Positions 25,698 through 35,611 are shown, counted from the first letter of the stretch. The stretch: 64,000 bases of DNA from Ignavibacteria bacterium (GCA_025612375.1 JAAXKN010000009.1:1-64000); one strand, 5' to 3'. A program made the numbers and translations. The notes: generated by a model from the letters alone, not told the origin.

Positions 25698-27914
25698 TTA
25701 CTTAACGAGCATCATTTTCTTTGTTGAAGAGAAAGAGCCGCTGGTAAGGTTGTAGAGGTAGATACCGCTTGAAAGTCTAGAAGCGTCGAAGGAAACTTCA
25801 TAGCTTCCGGCGTTCTGCATCTTATTAACAAGTGTAGCTATTTCCTGACCTAACATGTTATAGATCTTAAGAGAAACCATTCCAGCCTGCGGAACAGCGT
25901 AACGGATAGTTGTAGCAGGGTTGAACGGGTTTGGGTAGTTCTGAGCAAGTGAATAAACAGTAGGAACCTTTGAATCCTTAAGTTCCTTTACGCCTGTAGT
26001 CATGTTGCCGAACAGAGCCTTAAGTTCAATTCTCCCGCTTGCTTCGTCCGTAAGGTTAAATACATGATTAACTCCACCTGAGGCTTCATTATCAAGAATC
26101 TTGGTATTTCCACTAGCGTGCTGGTCGGCACCTGTATACCAAATACCATATTTGAACTGCCTAAAGCCGCCTGGAGTCCCAGAGTTATAAACTACTTCGC
26201 GCGACCAGATATTATCTCCTGCAACCTTGTCGCCAAAGAACCCTTTATCGTTTAATGCAAGCATGCTTTTGCCTGTAGTATCTGCAACTACCCAGTTTCC
26301 ACCCCATGCTCCGAGTACGGAGTCGGCGCCTTTAAGGCCAACAAACTGGATGTCATTAAGAGCGATATCTGAACCATCGTATGCGTTCTTTGCACCCTTT
26401 ACATCTACCTGGAATAAAACGGCAATATTTTTTGTAATAGCCGGTCTCAAAAGAAGGAAAGAAGGAGCAATTGTTTCAAGAGCCATGCTGTCCTTGCCGC
26501 CAAAATCCTTAAAGTAAATATATCTGTTCGGAGCATTTATCTGTTCCCAGCCGTTATCCCCAAATAAGTTGTTGGGGAAAAGGCGAAACTTATAAGAAGC
26601 TGAATCGGCTAAGGCAGTAACCTGCAATGTCGTTTCATATACACCGGCTACAAGGGTTTCTTTCATTTTCCTTGAACCAATCACCTCTTTGCCTAAACCA
26701 TCCCAATCAAGCCCCTGAACAAGAAGTGAATCTTTATTCGGGTCGAAACCCTGATTGTAGATTGAGCTTATATCAGCTGTAAACGTAATTTTGAATTTCT
26801 GACCAGAATACTGTGATACGTTAACCACTGAATCATTGTTATAGTAAACTGGATAAAGAATGATATTCGGGGTTGCATTGAGAGTGAAACTCCTGTTAGG
26901 GGATCCTTCCCAGCTATCAGGAGCAAGTACTAACTTATACTCATATCCGGTGCCAGCCTTTGCAATCGGGAAGTCAGCCGTAAGGGTATATATACTATCC
27001 TTATCAGCATCCTGGAGTTCGAATTTTGCTCCGCTCCAGTCATCGGTGTCTCCAGCATCTTTCTGGAAGCTGCCGCGCAGAAGCATCTTATTGGTGTTGA
27101 CATCAAATGTACCTTCTTTAATCATAACCTTCATGTTAGCCTGGAAGGTAACAGGAATCACCGGGGCAGCTTTGAGGTTATCCCAGGTTTTAGCAACTCT
27201 GATACCATCTAAATTAGCTGTATATACTTTCCCACCCTGGCGCAAGCCGATTGCATTAATCATTAAATCTGAATCGAAACTACCGTTAAGTTCATCCAAG
27301 GTTATCGCAGGTGTAGTTGGTTCAGCTGCTGAAATATCAGGATTAATGAAAAGGCTGACTGAGTCATCTTTAGCAATAGTAGTACCAACATACTTGTATT
27401 TAACAACAACAAGATATGTGGTTTTATAATCATATTTAGTAGTTGTATAAGCCGCTGTACTGCTGGATTTAGATAACCCAAAATAAAAGCCGCCGGCAGC
27501 ATCGCCTTTTACCCACAATTTACCTCTGAAATTTGTTGGAGCACTGCTGTTGGTAAAATGTAAGAGATAATCGCCGTCTGTAACTGCAGTATCAACACTT
27601 ATCAGAAATGATGCATATACAGCGCCAGTGCTCTGCTTTTCAAAAGTATGATAAACATCTTCTCTCGAACCACTACCACCAGCCAAAACAAGCTTTCCTC
27701 CAATGTTTGACATCGGGTAGCCGGTATAAGTAAGATTACCAGTAGCTACTGTTTGGAAATTACCGGTACCGGTATTGTTGACATATCCGGTATCAACTAA
27801 TTTAGTGCCGACAGGATAATTAAAGTTTTCATCAAACAATACCTGGGCATTGATTTGGCTGAAAACGGCCGACACTAGGATTAAAATTAAGAACATATAA
27901 GTAACTTTTTTCAA
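25698..27914 (-). CDS. T9SS type A sorting-domain secreted protein (738 aa)
   Basis: Signal peptide (about 1-24), a first region with 'FDENFNYPVGTKLVD' (about 28-240; lectin/glucanase-like beta-sandwich character), then three related beta-rich modules. They begin near residue 253 ('VTFQANMKVMIKEG'), 375 ('FKITFTADISS') and 501 ('VLFQVDVKGA'), each with a later glycine/tryptophan motif, similar in style to starch-binding (CBM20-like) modules. The last ~85 residues form the T9SS C-terminal signal: 'YSLAQNYPNPFNPATTIRY', 'KIYNMLGQEIATLV', 'LSSGIYLYNL', ending KKMMLVK. The protein should be secreted and fixed on the cell surface. Carbohydrate binding is inferred; no catalytic motif was seen. Confidence 0.85.
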   Translation of the reverse strand: MKKVTYMFLILILVSAVFSQINAQVLFDENFNYPVGTKLVDTGYVNNTGTGNFQTVATGNLTYTGYPMSNIGGKLVLAGGSGSREDVYHTFEKQSTGAVYASFLISVDTAVTDGDYLLHFTNSSAPTNFRGKLWVKGDAAGGFYFGLSKSSSTAAYTTTKYDYKTTYLVVVKYKYVGTTIAKDDSVSLFINPDISAAEPTTPAITLDELNGSFDSDLMINAIGLRQGGKVYTANLDGIRVAKTWDNLKAAPVIPVTFQANMKVMIKEGTFDVNTNKMLLRGSFQKDAGDTDDWSGAKFELQDADKDSIYTLTADFPIAKAGTGYEYKLVLAPDSWEGSPNRSFTLNATPNIILYPVYYNNDSVVNVSQYSGQKFKITFTADISSIYNQGFDPNKDSLLVQGLDWDGLGKEVIGSRKMKETLVAGVYETTLQVTALADSASYKFRLFPNNLFGDNGWEQINAPNRYIYFKDFGGKDSMALETIAPSFLLLRPAITKNIAVLFQVDVKGAKNAYDGSDIALNDIQFVGLKGADSVLGAWGGNWVVADTTGKSMLALNDKGFFGDKVAGDNIWSREVVYNSGTPGGFRQFKYGIWYTGADQHASGNTKILDNEASGGVNHVFNLTDEASGRIELKALFGNMTTGVKELKDSKVPTVYSLAQNYPNPFNPATTIRYAVPQAGMVSLKIYNMLGQEIATLVNKMQNAGSYEVSFDASRLSSGIYLYNLTSGSFSSTKKMMLVK

Positions 27915-28012
27915 ACCGACCTCCTATTTTTGATATTAAAGGTGATATAAAGTACAAAGAAGTTTTATTTATGTCCAATACTTTTTTCGGTCATTGAATA
28001 AAAAAAGAGTGA

Positions 28013-28954
28013 CTATTCAACCGCATTTTCAGTTACCTCAACGGTGCATTTCGAGGTATTAATCCTGTAATTGAGCCCGAAAGCCATTGTTATGTTGTCT
28101 TTTATATGTCCGTGTTTAAAGTTATAAAGTACAGGGATTTCAAGGCTGCCCAGGTAATCCTCAATAACTTCATTAAGAGTGAGCGTTTTTTTGAACTGAT
28201 CAGATTCATAACAGTCGACGAACCTGCCGAGAATGATTCCGCTGATCTGCTTAAAGACTCCAGCGAGTTTCATCTGGCTGAACATTCTGTCCACGCGGTA
28301 AGGCGGTTCACCAATTTCCTCGACCATCAAGATCTTGTCCTTGAATGAAGGAAGATAATTAGTTCCCATTAAAGAAGCAATAAGGGATAGATTTCCCCCT
28401 ATTAGTTGGTTTTCTGCACTGCCGGGTCTAAGGACGTGGAATTTTTCGTTTTTAGGATTCTGGACCTTGCCGATTTTTTTTCTGGAAGTAACCATTGCCC
28501 AGAATATCTCTTCGGTAAAGGGGCTGACGTCGTTCCAGAAATCGACTGCAAGCATAGGTCCTGCAAAAGTAACGAGTCCCGTTTTTTTGAGGAAAGCCAT
28601 CTGGAGTGCTGTAATATCGCTATAGCCGACAAAAATTTTGGGATTTTTCTTGATGAGGCTGTAATCTATGCCGTCGAGAAGCCTGGGAGTTCCGTAGCCG
28701 CCTCTGACACAAAATATAGCTTTAACTTCTTTTTTTCTGAACATGTAGTGCAAATCGTCGAGTCTTGCATCGTCTTTACCGGCAAGGTAGCCGTGGTTTT
28801 GTCCGACGTTGCGGCCGACTTCTACGCTATAGCCCAGTTTTTCAAGATATTTTACACCCTTGTCGATCCTGGTCAAATCATCCGGAGTTGAAGCCGGGGA
28901 AATAATTCCGATCAGGTCCCCTTTTTTAAGTTTGCCAGGTTTTAATAAGTCCAT
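28013..28954 (-). CDS. ldcA: Peptidase S66 family (LD-carboxypeptidase, LdcA-like)
   Basis: It cleaves the L-Lys/DAP-D-Ala bond of murein tetrapeptides during peptidoglycan recycling. The triad is visible: Ser at about 111 in 'VGYSDITAL', Glu at about 210 in 'VEEIGEPPYRVD' and His at about 280 in 'FKHGHIKDN', spaced as in LdcA. I use the ATG at 28954 (protein starts MDLLKPGK, 313 aa) because AGGGG lies 6 bases upstream. The open frame reaches 29020, but the extra 22 residues have no ribosome site. No signal peptide, so cytoplasmic. It follows the acyltransferase gene. Confidence 0.88.
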   Translation of the reverse strand: MDLLKPGKLKKGDLIGIISPASTPDDLTRIDKGVKYLEKLGYSVEVGRNVGQNHGYLAGKDDARLDDLHYMFRKKEVKAIFCVRGGYGTPRLLDGIDYSLIKKNPKIFVGYSDITALQMAFLKKTGLVTFAGPMLAVDFWNDVSPFTEEIFWAMVTSRKKIGKVQNPKNEKFHVLRPGSAENQLIGGNLSLIASLMGTNYLPSFKDKILMVEEIGEPPYRVDRMFSQMKLAGVFKQISGIILGRFVDCYESDQFKKTLTLNEVIEDYLGSLEIPVLYNFKHGHIKDNITMAFGLNYRINTSKCTVEVTENAVE

Positions 28955-29036
28955 ATATTCCCCTGTAAAAAAAAATAGTAAATCAGGGGCTAAAATAAAT
29001 AATAAGACCGCTTCATGCAATAATTACTTTTAGCAA

Positions 29037-29855
29037 TTACTTTTCGATGCAGTCCTGCCTGCCCCACTGAGTGAGCTTATCTCTAATAAAGTCGAGCACC
29101 AGGAGGTGTTCCTTAGCGCCTGTGGATTCCACCCTGAAGGGTTCACCAAAGCTCATAAAAACCTTTTTGCCGGGGTCGATTTTGCCGAAGTCCTTAATTA
29201 TTTTCCCGTTACCCCAGGCATCGGTGACCAGAGCCGTAGGCACTACATAACATCCTGATTTTTTTGCCAGCTTTACGCCAAGTGTGTTGAACTGCTCAGC
29301 ATTAAATTTGCTGCTTCTGGTCCTCTGTGGAAAAATAATAATTGAGCGGCCCTCTTTGATATACTTGGCGCCTTCATCCATAACGTGAACGAGGTCCTCG
29401 CGCGGATTGCTGCGGCCAACAACGATAGGGTTTCTTGACCCGAGAATGTCTCTGAAAAAAGGATATTTCATCAGCTCCTGCTTTACAACGAAAGTTACTT
29501 CCTTAACAGGCTGTATTACTGAAGGCAGTATGACCGTCTCAAGCGTGCTCATATGATTGGAAACAAAAACAGCAGGCCCTTCAAAAGAATGCAGGTTATG
29601 CATACCCGTAACCTCAATCCTTACGCCTGACCTTTCAATGGCATCCATTATATCGACGCTCGACTGCACCCATTCGACCGGTCCGTATTTCCCATTCTGT
29701 GCTACTCTGCCAGAATCTATTACAATTTTCAGGAGCCTCGGGAAGAAGTACAATGCAGGGTTGAGGACTAACTTCCCTTTCTTTTCTTTCGGGGTTATGT
29801 AGACGTCATTTTCCGCCAGGACGCGCGGGTATTTCAGCTTATTTAGTTCTGTCAC
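29037..29855 (-). CDS. 1-acylglycerol-3-phosphate acyltransferase family (PlsC-like)
   Basis: 272 aa. The acyltransferase motif NHxSxxE appears as 'SNHMSTLE' near residue 97, with 'FPQRTRS' as the substrate-phosphate motif further on and 'GCYVVPTALVTDAWG' later. Family members acylate lysophosphatidate or related lipids at the inner membrane. The annotated start is GTG with no clear SD. The protein is longer at the N-terminus than PlsC from E. coli, so a different acyl acceptor is possible. Confidence 0.75.
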   Translation of the reverse strand: MTELNKLKYPRVLAENDVYITPKEKKGKLVLNPALYFFPRLLKIVIDSGRVAQNGKYGPVEWVQSSVDIMDAIERSGVRIEVTGMHNLHSFEGPAVFVSNHMSTLETVILPSVIQPVKEVTFVVKQELMKYPFFRDILGSRNPIVVGRSNPREDLVHVMDEGAKYIKEGRSIIIFPQRTRSSKFNAEQFNTLGVKLAKKSGCYVVPTALVTDAWGNGKIIKDFGKIDPGKKVFMSFGEPFRVESTGAKEHLLVLDFIRDKLTQWGRQDCIEK

Positions 29856-30034
29856 TATGATTATTTTAGTTGTTTTAGATTCCGGAGTTAAACTTAACAG
29901 GCAAAATAATAATTTTTTGGCAATTATGCCCGTAATTAAGGCTGGGGAGTTTATAATTCCTGATTACCGGCTGCGAAAACTTGCTTTTAGAGGCAAGTCA
30001 TCATTATCTTGCAGGCAAAAAATTTAAGAGGCTT

Positions 30035-31348
30035 ATGGAAACCAAAACAGAAGAAGTAAAAACAGATGAAAAGAAGGGAGTATTCTCACAGTTTCCCTTA
30101 AATTACTGGATTGTGATAATAATGGAGTTTTTTGAAAGGGGCTCTTATTACGGCGTTATGTCTGTACTTTCGGTCTATCTTGTACTGAGTCCGAATGAAG
30201 GGGGGCTTGGGTTTTCGAAGGAAAGCGTTGGAGTAATAAAAAGCACGATTACGCCTTTACTATATTTTCTTCCGATCCTCTCGGGCGCAATAGCAGACAG
30301 GTTCGGCTACAGGCTGACGCTGATGTTCGCCTTTGTTGTTATGAGCCTGGGGTATTTCTTTACGAGCATGGTCAGTTCATATGGCCTCGTTTTCTTAAGT
30401 CTTCTTATGATGGTTTTAGGGGCGGGCACATTCAAGCCCATAATTTCAGGAACAATAGCAAGAAGCACCAATGAAAATAATTCCACGCTTGGCTTCGGGG
30501 TTTACTACTGGTCAATAAACCTGGGGGCGTTCATATTCCCTCTTTTGCTGGTGCCTTACCTTAAGAGCATTTCGTGGAGTTATATTTTCCTCATGGCGGC
30601 AGTGGGGACGGGCTGGCTTCTAATACTTAATATATTTGCATACAAAGAGCCTGAAAGGCCGAAGAGCAAGAAGTCGATTCTGGAAGTTCTGGGCGGAATC
30701 GTACTTGTACTTAAGGATTTCAGGTTCATACTGATGATCGTAATTTATTCAGGCTTCTGGATTCTATACTTCCAGCAGTTTGATACTGTGCTCTGGTACT
30801 TAAAAGAGCACGTGGACATGACGCCTGTAAACAATGCTGTCAATTCCCTGCTCGGCCTATTTGTCAGCAATCCGAACTGGAAATTTGATGCCGAGCACGT
30901 AACGGTAATAAATGCAGGGACAATCATTCTTCTGCAGATACTTATTTCCAGAATAGTAAAGAATACAAAAGCGCTGCCGACAATGATTACTGGGATCGGG
31001 CTTGGGACAATAGGCATGGGCATACTTGCAATTTCAACTCACGCATGGGTTTTTATTGCAGGGATGATAATTTTTTCTTTGGGTGAAATGACGGCACATC
31101 CGAAGTACCTGAGCTATGTGGGGCTTATTGCGCCCGAGGACAAGAAGGCCCTTTACCTGGGCTATTCGTTCTTATACGGAGTATTAGGAAGCGGGATTGG
31201 CGGAATACTGGGTGCAAGCCTTTACGTTCACTTTGTGGACAAGATGAATACTCCGGGAACGCTATGGGTTATTTTTTCAATGATAGGTGTTCTTACGATG
31301 GCAGGGCTGCTGCTTTACAACAAATTCCTGGCGCCGAAGAAAGTATAA
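30035..31348 (+). CDS. POT/MFS-family oligopeptide transporter
   Basis: About 437 aa with twelve or so hydrophobic segments. The proton-coupled peptide-transporter signature is near the N-terminus: 'EFFERGSYYGVMSVL' corresponds to ExxERFxYYG. 'GALADRFGYRLTL'-like residues (GAIADRFGYR) form the MFS loop 2-3 motif. The frame opens at TTG 29981; ATG 30035 is chosen because GAGG lies just upstream and the residues before it look random. Probably imports di- and tripeptides, fitting a peptide-using heterotroph (PepA nearby). It ends at a strong terminator. Confidence 0.8.
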   Translation: METKTEEVKTDEKKGVFSQFPLNYWIVIIMEFFERGSYYGVMSVLSVYLVLSPNEGGLGFSKESVGVIKSTITPLLYFLPILSGAIADRFGYRLTLMFAFVVMSLGYFFTSMVSSYGLVFLSLLMMVLGAGTFKPIISGTIARSTNENNSTLGFGVYYWSINLGAFIFPLLLVPYLKSISWSYIFLMAAVGTGWLLILNIFAYKEPERPKSKKSILEVLGGIVLVLKDFRFILMIVIYSGFWILYFQQFDTVLWYLKEHVDMTPVNNAVNSLLGLFVSNPNWKFDAEHVTVINAGTIILLQILISRIVKNTKALPTMITGIGLGTIGMGILAISTHAWVFIAGMIIFSLGEMTAHPKYLSYVGLIAPEDKKALYLGYSFLYGVLGSGIGGILGASLYVHFVDKMNTPGTLWVIFSMIGVLTMAGLLLYNKFLAPKKV

Positions 31349-31375
31349 TAAAGAAGAAAATTTATCAAATAAAAA

Positions 31376-31411
31376 AACTCCTGAAGCAATAATTGTTCAG
31401 GAGTTTTTTTT
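31376..31411 (+). terminator. Terminator of the peptide transporter gene
   Basis: The 10-bp stem AACTCCTGAA/TTCAGGAGTT with a 10-base loop is followed by eight T. The complement also has a T run, so it could work in both directions. Confidence 0.9.
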
Positions 31412-31433
31412 ATTTTAACTATTTAAAACACAA

Positions 31434-31462
31434 AAGCCTTAAAAGAAAAACTTTTAAGGCTT
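31434..31462 (-). terminator. Terminator of the tRNA operon
   Basis: Perfect 12-bp stem (31434-31445 with 31451-31462) and a 5-base loop, followed on the minus strand by TTTGTGTTTT. It lies just past tRNA-Glu. Confidence 0.8.
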
Positions 31463-31466
31463 ATTG

Positions 31467-31538
31467 TGACCTCAAGGGGATTCGAACCCCTATTACCGCC
31501 GTGAAAGGGCGAGGTCCTGACCATTAGACGATGAGGCC
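31467..31538 (-). tRNA. tRNA-Glu (UUC)
   Basis: 72-base cloverleaf on the minus strand: acceptor GGCCTCA pairs TGAGGTC (one G-U), anticodon loop CTTTCAC gives UUC, T-arm contains GGTTCGAATCC. CCA is not encoded. Confidence 0.96.
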
Positions 31539-31560
31539 AAAAGAACAAATTTTATATTCG

Positions 31561-31636
31561 GGTGAGTGATGGGACTCGAACCCATGACCCTCAGAGCCAC
31601 AATCTGATGCTCTAACCATACTGAGCTACACTCACC
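31561..31636 (-). tRNA. tRNA-His (GUG)
   Basis: 76-base cloverleaf on the minus strand with anticodon loop TTGTGGC (GUG). The extra 5' G(-1) typical of tRNA-His is encoded and faces C73. CCA is not encoded. It lies 22 bases from tRNA-Glu. Confidence 0.96.
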
Positions 31637-31645
31637 ATTTAGAAG

Positions 31646-31719
<74 letters not shown>

Positions 31720-31919
31720 GTCCAAAGAAAGTTCCCGTTATTTGATCTCTGGAGTTGGACTTAGATGAGTTCTAAACCAAATTTTCCATACACTAAACAT
31801 AAGAACAAATTAACAATCAATCAAGCACAAGTAACATCAGATTCCTATGTTTAAGTTCTGCAACTAGTTTCATCTTCATTACACATCAAACCGGGTATTG
31901 CAAGTACTATTCTTTAGTG

Positions 31920-31995
31920 TCGGGGCGGCAGGATTCGAACCTGCGACCTCCTGCTCCCAAAGCAGGCGCGATGAACCGGGCTACGCTACGCCCCG
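31920..31995 (-). tRNA. tRNA-Pro (UGG)
   Basis: 76-base cloverleaf on the minus strand; acceptor CGGGGCG pairs CGCCCCG, anticodon loop TTTGGGA gives UGG. CCA not encoded. It is the first of the four tRNA genes; a 200-bp AT-rich spacer without a recognisable RNA follows before tRNA-Arg. Confidence 0.96.
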
Positions 31996-32183
31996 TTGTT
32001 TCAGTCAGTATTTCAAGAACAACATTATTTCCAATTGAGAGTTCTAAAATATGATTATTTTTATCATTAGTCAATTATTTTTTTCATTATTTTTGGAATT
32101 ATATTTATTTATTGATAATTTTTGTTTTTAGTTTGTTCGATAAATTTTTTTACAACTTGACACTGGGGTGCTGCAAATAATAG

Positions 32184-33413
32184 ATGTCAGTTTCTTTATT
32201 CATAGCGAACAGGTTTACGGGGTCTAAGAAGAATTCAAAACTTATCTCCCTGATTTCGGTCATCTCCATAGCAGGGATTGCCATTGGTGTAGCCACACTT
32301 ATAATTGCGCTTACTGTAATAAACGGATTTGAAAAGGCAATTTCAGATAAGATAGTACAGCTTAATTCACACGTACAGATCAGTTCTTTCAGCAACAGGA
32401 ATCTGCCTGATTACAATATAATACTGCCCGTTCTTGAGCGGAGGCTGAGGCCTTACTCGAGGGGGATCTCCCCTTTTGCGCTCAGGCTTGCAATAATCAA
32501 GCGCAGGCATAATACCGAAGGGATCACGTTAAAAGGGATTCTGCCCGGCTACACGAATACAGAGATCAGGAACTATATTGTGGACGGGAAGTTTGACATC
32601 AGTGTTCCTGATTCCGGGATACCGCCGGTAGTAATAGGACGGAAGCTTGCGGACAAGCTTTTTGCGCGTGTAGGCGACCGAGTAACGGTATTTACATTAA
32701 AGCAGCTCACAACGCCATCGCCCGAGAATCCGCCAAGCATAAAACAGTTCCGTATCTCGGGAATTTTTGAAAGCAACCTTGCAGAATACGATGACCAGTT
32801 CTGTTATATCAATATGCACATTGCGCAGGAGCTCTTCGGCATGAACGACAACGTCAACGGGTATGACATTAAGTTAAGCGACGTAACAAAAGCCGACAGC
32901 ATTGCAAATAACCTTAACCATTATCTTGGCTATCCTTATTACGCAAGGAGCATATTCAAGATTTATCAGAATATTTTCACATGGATTGATCTGCAGAAAA
33001 GGCTCGTTCCGATAGCGCTTGTGCTGATTGTTGTTGTTGCCGCTTTTAACATAGTCGGGACACTTCTGATGATAGTGCTGGAACGCTCGAATGCCATTGG
33101 CACACTGAAGTCGCTTGGCGCGAGCGGGCGTCAGATAGTATCCATCTTTATTTATCAGGGAATTTATATCTCGCTAATCGGGATTTTAACGGGTAACATT
33201 CTGGCGTATATACTAAGCGTGCTGCAGGACAGGTTTGATCTTGTGACGCTTCCCGAGTCGGTATATTTCATGTCGAAGGCTCCGGTATTAATCGACTGGC
33301 ACAATTACCTTCTGGTTTCACTTGCAAGTTTTGTGCTCTGTTTTTTCTCCACTCTGGTGCCAAGCTATATTGCTTCAAAAATAAACCCGATTTCGGCTTT
33401 AAGGTTTGACTAG
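32184..33413 (+). CDS. LolC/LolE-type ABC transporter permease (first copy)
   Basis: 409 aa inner-membrane subunit of a lipoprotein-releasing ABC transporter. It begins 'MSVSLFIANRFTGSKKNSKL' and continues 'IAGIAIGVATLIIALTVINGFEKAI', the family's first membrane segment. A ~220-residue periplasmic domain follows, then three FtsX-type segments with 'GTLKSLGASGRQIVSIFIYQG', and it ends 'INPISALRFD'. With the next two genes it forms a LolCDE-like set that extracts outer-membrane lipoproteins. The two permeases are similar but not identical, so a heterodimer is likely; which is C or E cannot be told. No good SD before the ATG. Confidence 0.88.
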   Translation: MSVSLFIANRFTGSKKNSKLISLISVISIAGIAIGVATLIIALTVINGFEKAISDKIVQLNSHVQISSFSNRNLPDYNIILPVLERRLRPYSRGISPFALRLAIIKRRHNTEGITLKGILPGYTNTEIRNYIVDGKFDISVPDSGIPPVVIGRKLADKLFARVGDRVTVFTLKQLTTPSPENPPSIKQFRISGIFESNLAEYDDQFCYINMHIAQELFGMNDNVNGYDIKLSDVTKADSIANNLNHYLGYPYYARSIFKIYQNIFTWIDLQKRLVPIALVLIVVVAAFNIVGTLLMIVLERSNAIGTLKSLGASGRQIVSIFIYQGIYISLIGILTGNILAYILSVLQDRFDLVTLPESVYFMSKAPVLIDWHNYLLVSLASFVLCFFSTLVPSYIASKINPISALRFD

Positions 33414-33419
33414 GACAAT

Positions 33420-34655
33420 ATGAAATACGAAATATTCATAGCAAAAAGATATCTGCGCTCGAAGCACAAGCTGAACTTCATTACAATTATTTCAATTGTT
33501 TCCGTGCTTGGAATTACGCTGGGTGTTGCGGCGTTGATAGTAGTTTTATCTGTATTTAACGGATTTGGAAGCCTGGTAACTTCCATTCTTGTAAACTTTG
33601 ACCCTCACATAAGGATTACAGCTCTCAGTGAAGAAGCATACGACAGGATGCCTGAGGCGGCACATGTGCTTAAGACGACGGGTCACATTAAATCGTACTC
33701 CCCTTTTGTTTCCGGAAAAGCAATTGCTCTAAAAAACCAGCTTACGAGCATTGTTGACGTAAAGGGTATGGAATACCCAAAAGGGGCCGATGAGGACTGG
33801 GGTGTCAGGTCGAAGGTTGAATACGGGAGGTTTGATTTAAGCCCTGCCGGAGACAAAGACGGCATCATAATTGGATTTAACCTGGCAAATAAAATACAGA
33901 GCCTCGTTGGCGACAGCCTATATCTGACGTCATTTAATTCCATAAGCCAGTCGGCTGCAAGCCTTTCTGTTCCGTCGGTTAAGAAGTATGTTATCCGAGG
34001 GATCTTTGAATCGAACAACAACGATTACGACTTGTATTCGGTATTTGTTTCTTTGAATTCGGCGCAGGACCTTTTAGGTTTAGGCGACCGTTTTCAGGGT
34101 TATGAAGTAAGGCTTGATGACATAAAAAACTCTATGCAGGTAAAGCAGGAGCTCCAGCAAAAGCTGGACGGAAGGCTTTTCAGGATAAACACCTGGTATG
34201 ACCTTCACAAGGATCTTTATTCAATGATGCAGATTGAACGCTGGGCGGCTTTTATAATTGTAAGCCTTATAATTACAGTTGCCACATTTAACGTCCTGGG
34301 TTCGCTTTCCATGTCGGTAATTGAAAAGACCAAAGACATCGGAGTCTTGAGGTCAATGGGCGCGCGTGACCGTTCGATACTAAGGATTTTCATGTTTGAA
34401 GGAATGCTGACCGGAATAGTCGGAACAATAGCCGGAAGCATAATCGGCGTAGGCATAATACTGCTTCAGATGAAGCTGAAGTTTTATCCGCTGGATCCTA
34501 ATAAATATATAATTGATGCGCTTCCTGTTGAACTGAGGCTTTGGGATTTTCTGGCCGTTGCGGTGATGGCTTTATTACTGTCGTTTCTGGCTTCACTCTA
34601 CCCTGCCAAAAGGGCCGTTAAGGTTCCGGCTTTAGAAGCCATTAAATGGGAATAA
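33420..34655 (+). CDS. LolC/LolE-type ABC transporter permease (second copy)
   Basis: 411 aa paralogue of the upstream gene, 6 bases after its stop and with AGGA before the ATG. It shows the same plan: 'MKYEIFIAKRYLRSKHKLNF', 'LGVAALIVVLSVFNGFGSLV', a periplasmic domain, the FtsX domain with 'IGVLRSMGARDRSILRIFMFEG', ending 'VPALEAIKWE'. The N-terminal half matches LolC/E of Bacteroidota best. It would pair with the first permease and the ATPase encoded 44 bases downstream. Confidence 0.88.
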   Translation: MKYEIFIAKRYLRSKHKLNFITIISIVSVLGITLGVAALIVVLSVFNGFGSLVTSILVNFDPHIRITALSEEAYDRMPEAAHVLKTTGHIKSYSPFVSGKAIALKNQLTSIVDVKGMEYPKGADEDWGVRSKVEYGRFDLSPAGDKDGIIIGFNLANKIQSLVGDSLYLTSFNSISQSAASLSVPSVKKYVIRGIFESNNNDYDLYSVFVSLNSAQDLLGLGDRFQGYEVRLDDIKNSMQVKQELQQKLDGRLFRINTWYDLHKDLYSMMQIERWAAFIIVSLIITVATFNVLGSLSMSVIEKTKDIGVLRSMGARDRSILRIFMFEGMLTGIVGTIAGSIIGVGIILLQMKLKFYPLDPNKYIIDALPVELRLWDFLAVAVMALLLSFLASLYPAKRAVKVPALEAIKWE

Positions 34656-34699
34656 GTTAATAACATTCTGAATTTTACTATCTGCAGACAAAAAATAAT

Positions 34700-35401
34700 A
34701 TGAGCGAAATAATCCTAAAGACTGAAAACATTCATAAATCCTATGAGAGCCTCGACAAGAAAAAGTTTGAGGTGTTAAAAGGAATTTCAATTAGCATTTC
34801 CAAAAACAAGATTACAGTTATCATGGGTGCCTCAGGCGCCGGTAAAAGTACTCTTCTTCACATAATCTGCGGGCTGGACCGCCCGGATACAGGGGTTGTA
34901 AATTTTGAGGGAAGTGACATACTGAAGTTTTCAGATGAAAAACTGGCTTCATTCAGAAACAGGAATACCGGTTTTGTATTCCAGTTCCATCATCTTCTGC
35001 CGGAGTTTACGGCCTCGGAAAACGTTGCAATTCCCTTGATGATAAACAACGTTTCACTGAGCGATGCACTGGCCAAGGCAAAGTTTCTTCTTAAGCAGGT
35101 AGGACTTGAAGACAGGATGGAACACAAGCCGGCTGAGCTTTCCGGAGGCGAGCAGCAGAGGGTAGCAGTTGCCAGGGCGCTTGCAAACGATCCTGAAATA
35201 ATTTTTGCAGATGAGCCAACGGGCAACCTTGACTCTGTAAACAGCGAGGCCATAAACAGGCTTTTTGTTGAGCTGAGGGACCAGTTCAAAAAAACACTAG
35301 TAATTGTGACGCACAACCCTGATCTGATGAAGCTTGCAGACGAGGTATTTGAGATGAAGGATGGCGAAATTGTTGCTTTCAGGGCAAAAGGCGATAATTG
35401 A
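34700..35401 (+). CDS. lolD: LolD-type ABC transporter ATPase
   Basis: 233 aa ATPase of the lipoprotein-releasing transporter. Walker A 'GASGAGKSTLLH', Q-loop 'FVFQFHHLLPEFTA' (the H-H-L-L-P-E-F-T pattern is typical of LolD), signature 'LSGGEQQRVAVARAL', Walker B 'IIFADEPTGNLD' and the H-loop 'VIVTHN' are all intact. As the third gene of the unit it should power both permeases. MacB/FtsE-type ATPases are the alternatives; the context favours LolD. Confidence 0.88.
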   Translation: MSEIILKTENIHKSYESLDKKKFEVLKGISISISKNKITVIMGASGAGKSTLLHIICGLDRPDTGVVNFEGSDILKFSDEKLASFRNRNTGFVFQFHHLLPEFTASENVAIPLMINNVSLSDALAKAKFLLKQVGLEDRMEHKPAELSGGEQQRVAVARALANDPEIIFADEPTGNLDSVNSEAINRLFVELRDQFKKTLVIVTHNPDLMKLADEVFEMKDGEIVAFRAKGDN

Positions 35402-35611
35402 AGACTGCCATTAATTTATTCATTTTTCCATTAACCTATTGATTTAAAGAAATTTTTTTATAAACTTGATGTCAGCAATACCAAGACTTAATTCTTAGGC
35501 CCAAAAAACTCACGCTGTTGTTTACCAAGTTACGTTTTCGTTCCCTTTTAATCTGTTAGAAATTGTTCCCTTTAGATAGAGTTCAATCACCAATAAACAG
35601 AGAGGCGGAAT

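Noticed and set aside
31720-31919. Possible missing tRNA or small RNA in the 200-bp gap between tRNA-Arg and tRNA-Pro
   Set aside because: No cloverleaf, no T-arm GGTTCGAA core and no hairpin with a T run on either strand.
32155-32183. Sigma70-like TTGACA just before the first Lol permease
   Set aside because: The start codon would fall almost at the transcription start; more likely coincidence in an AT-rich spacer.
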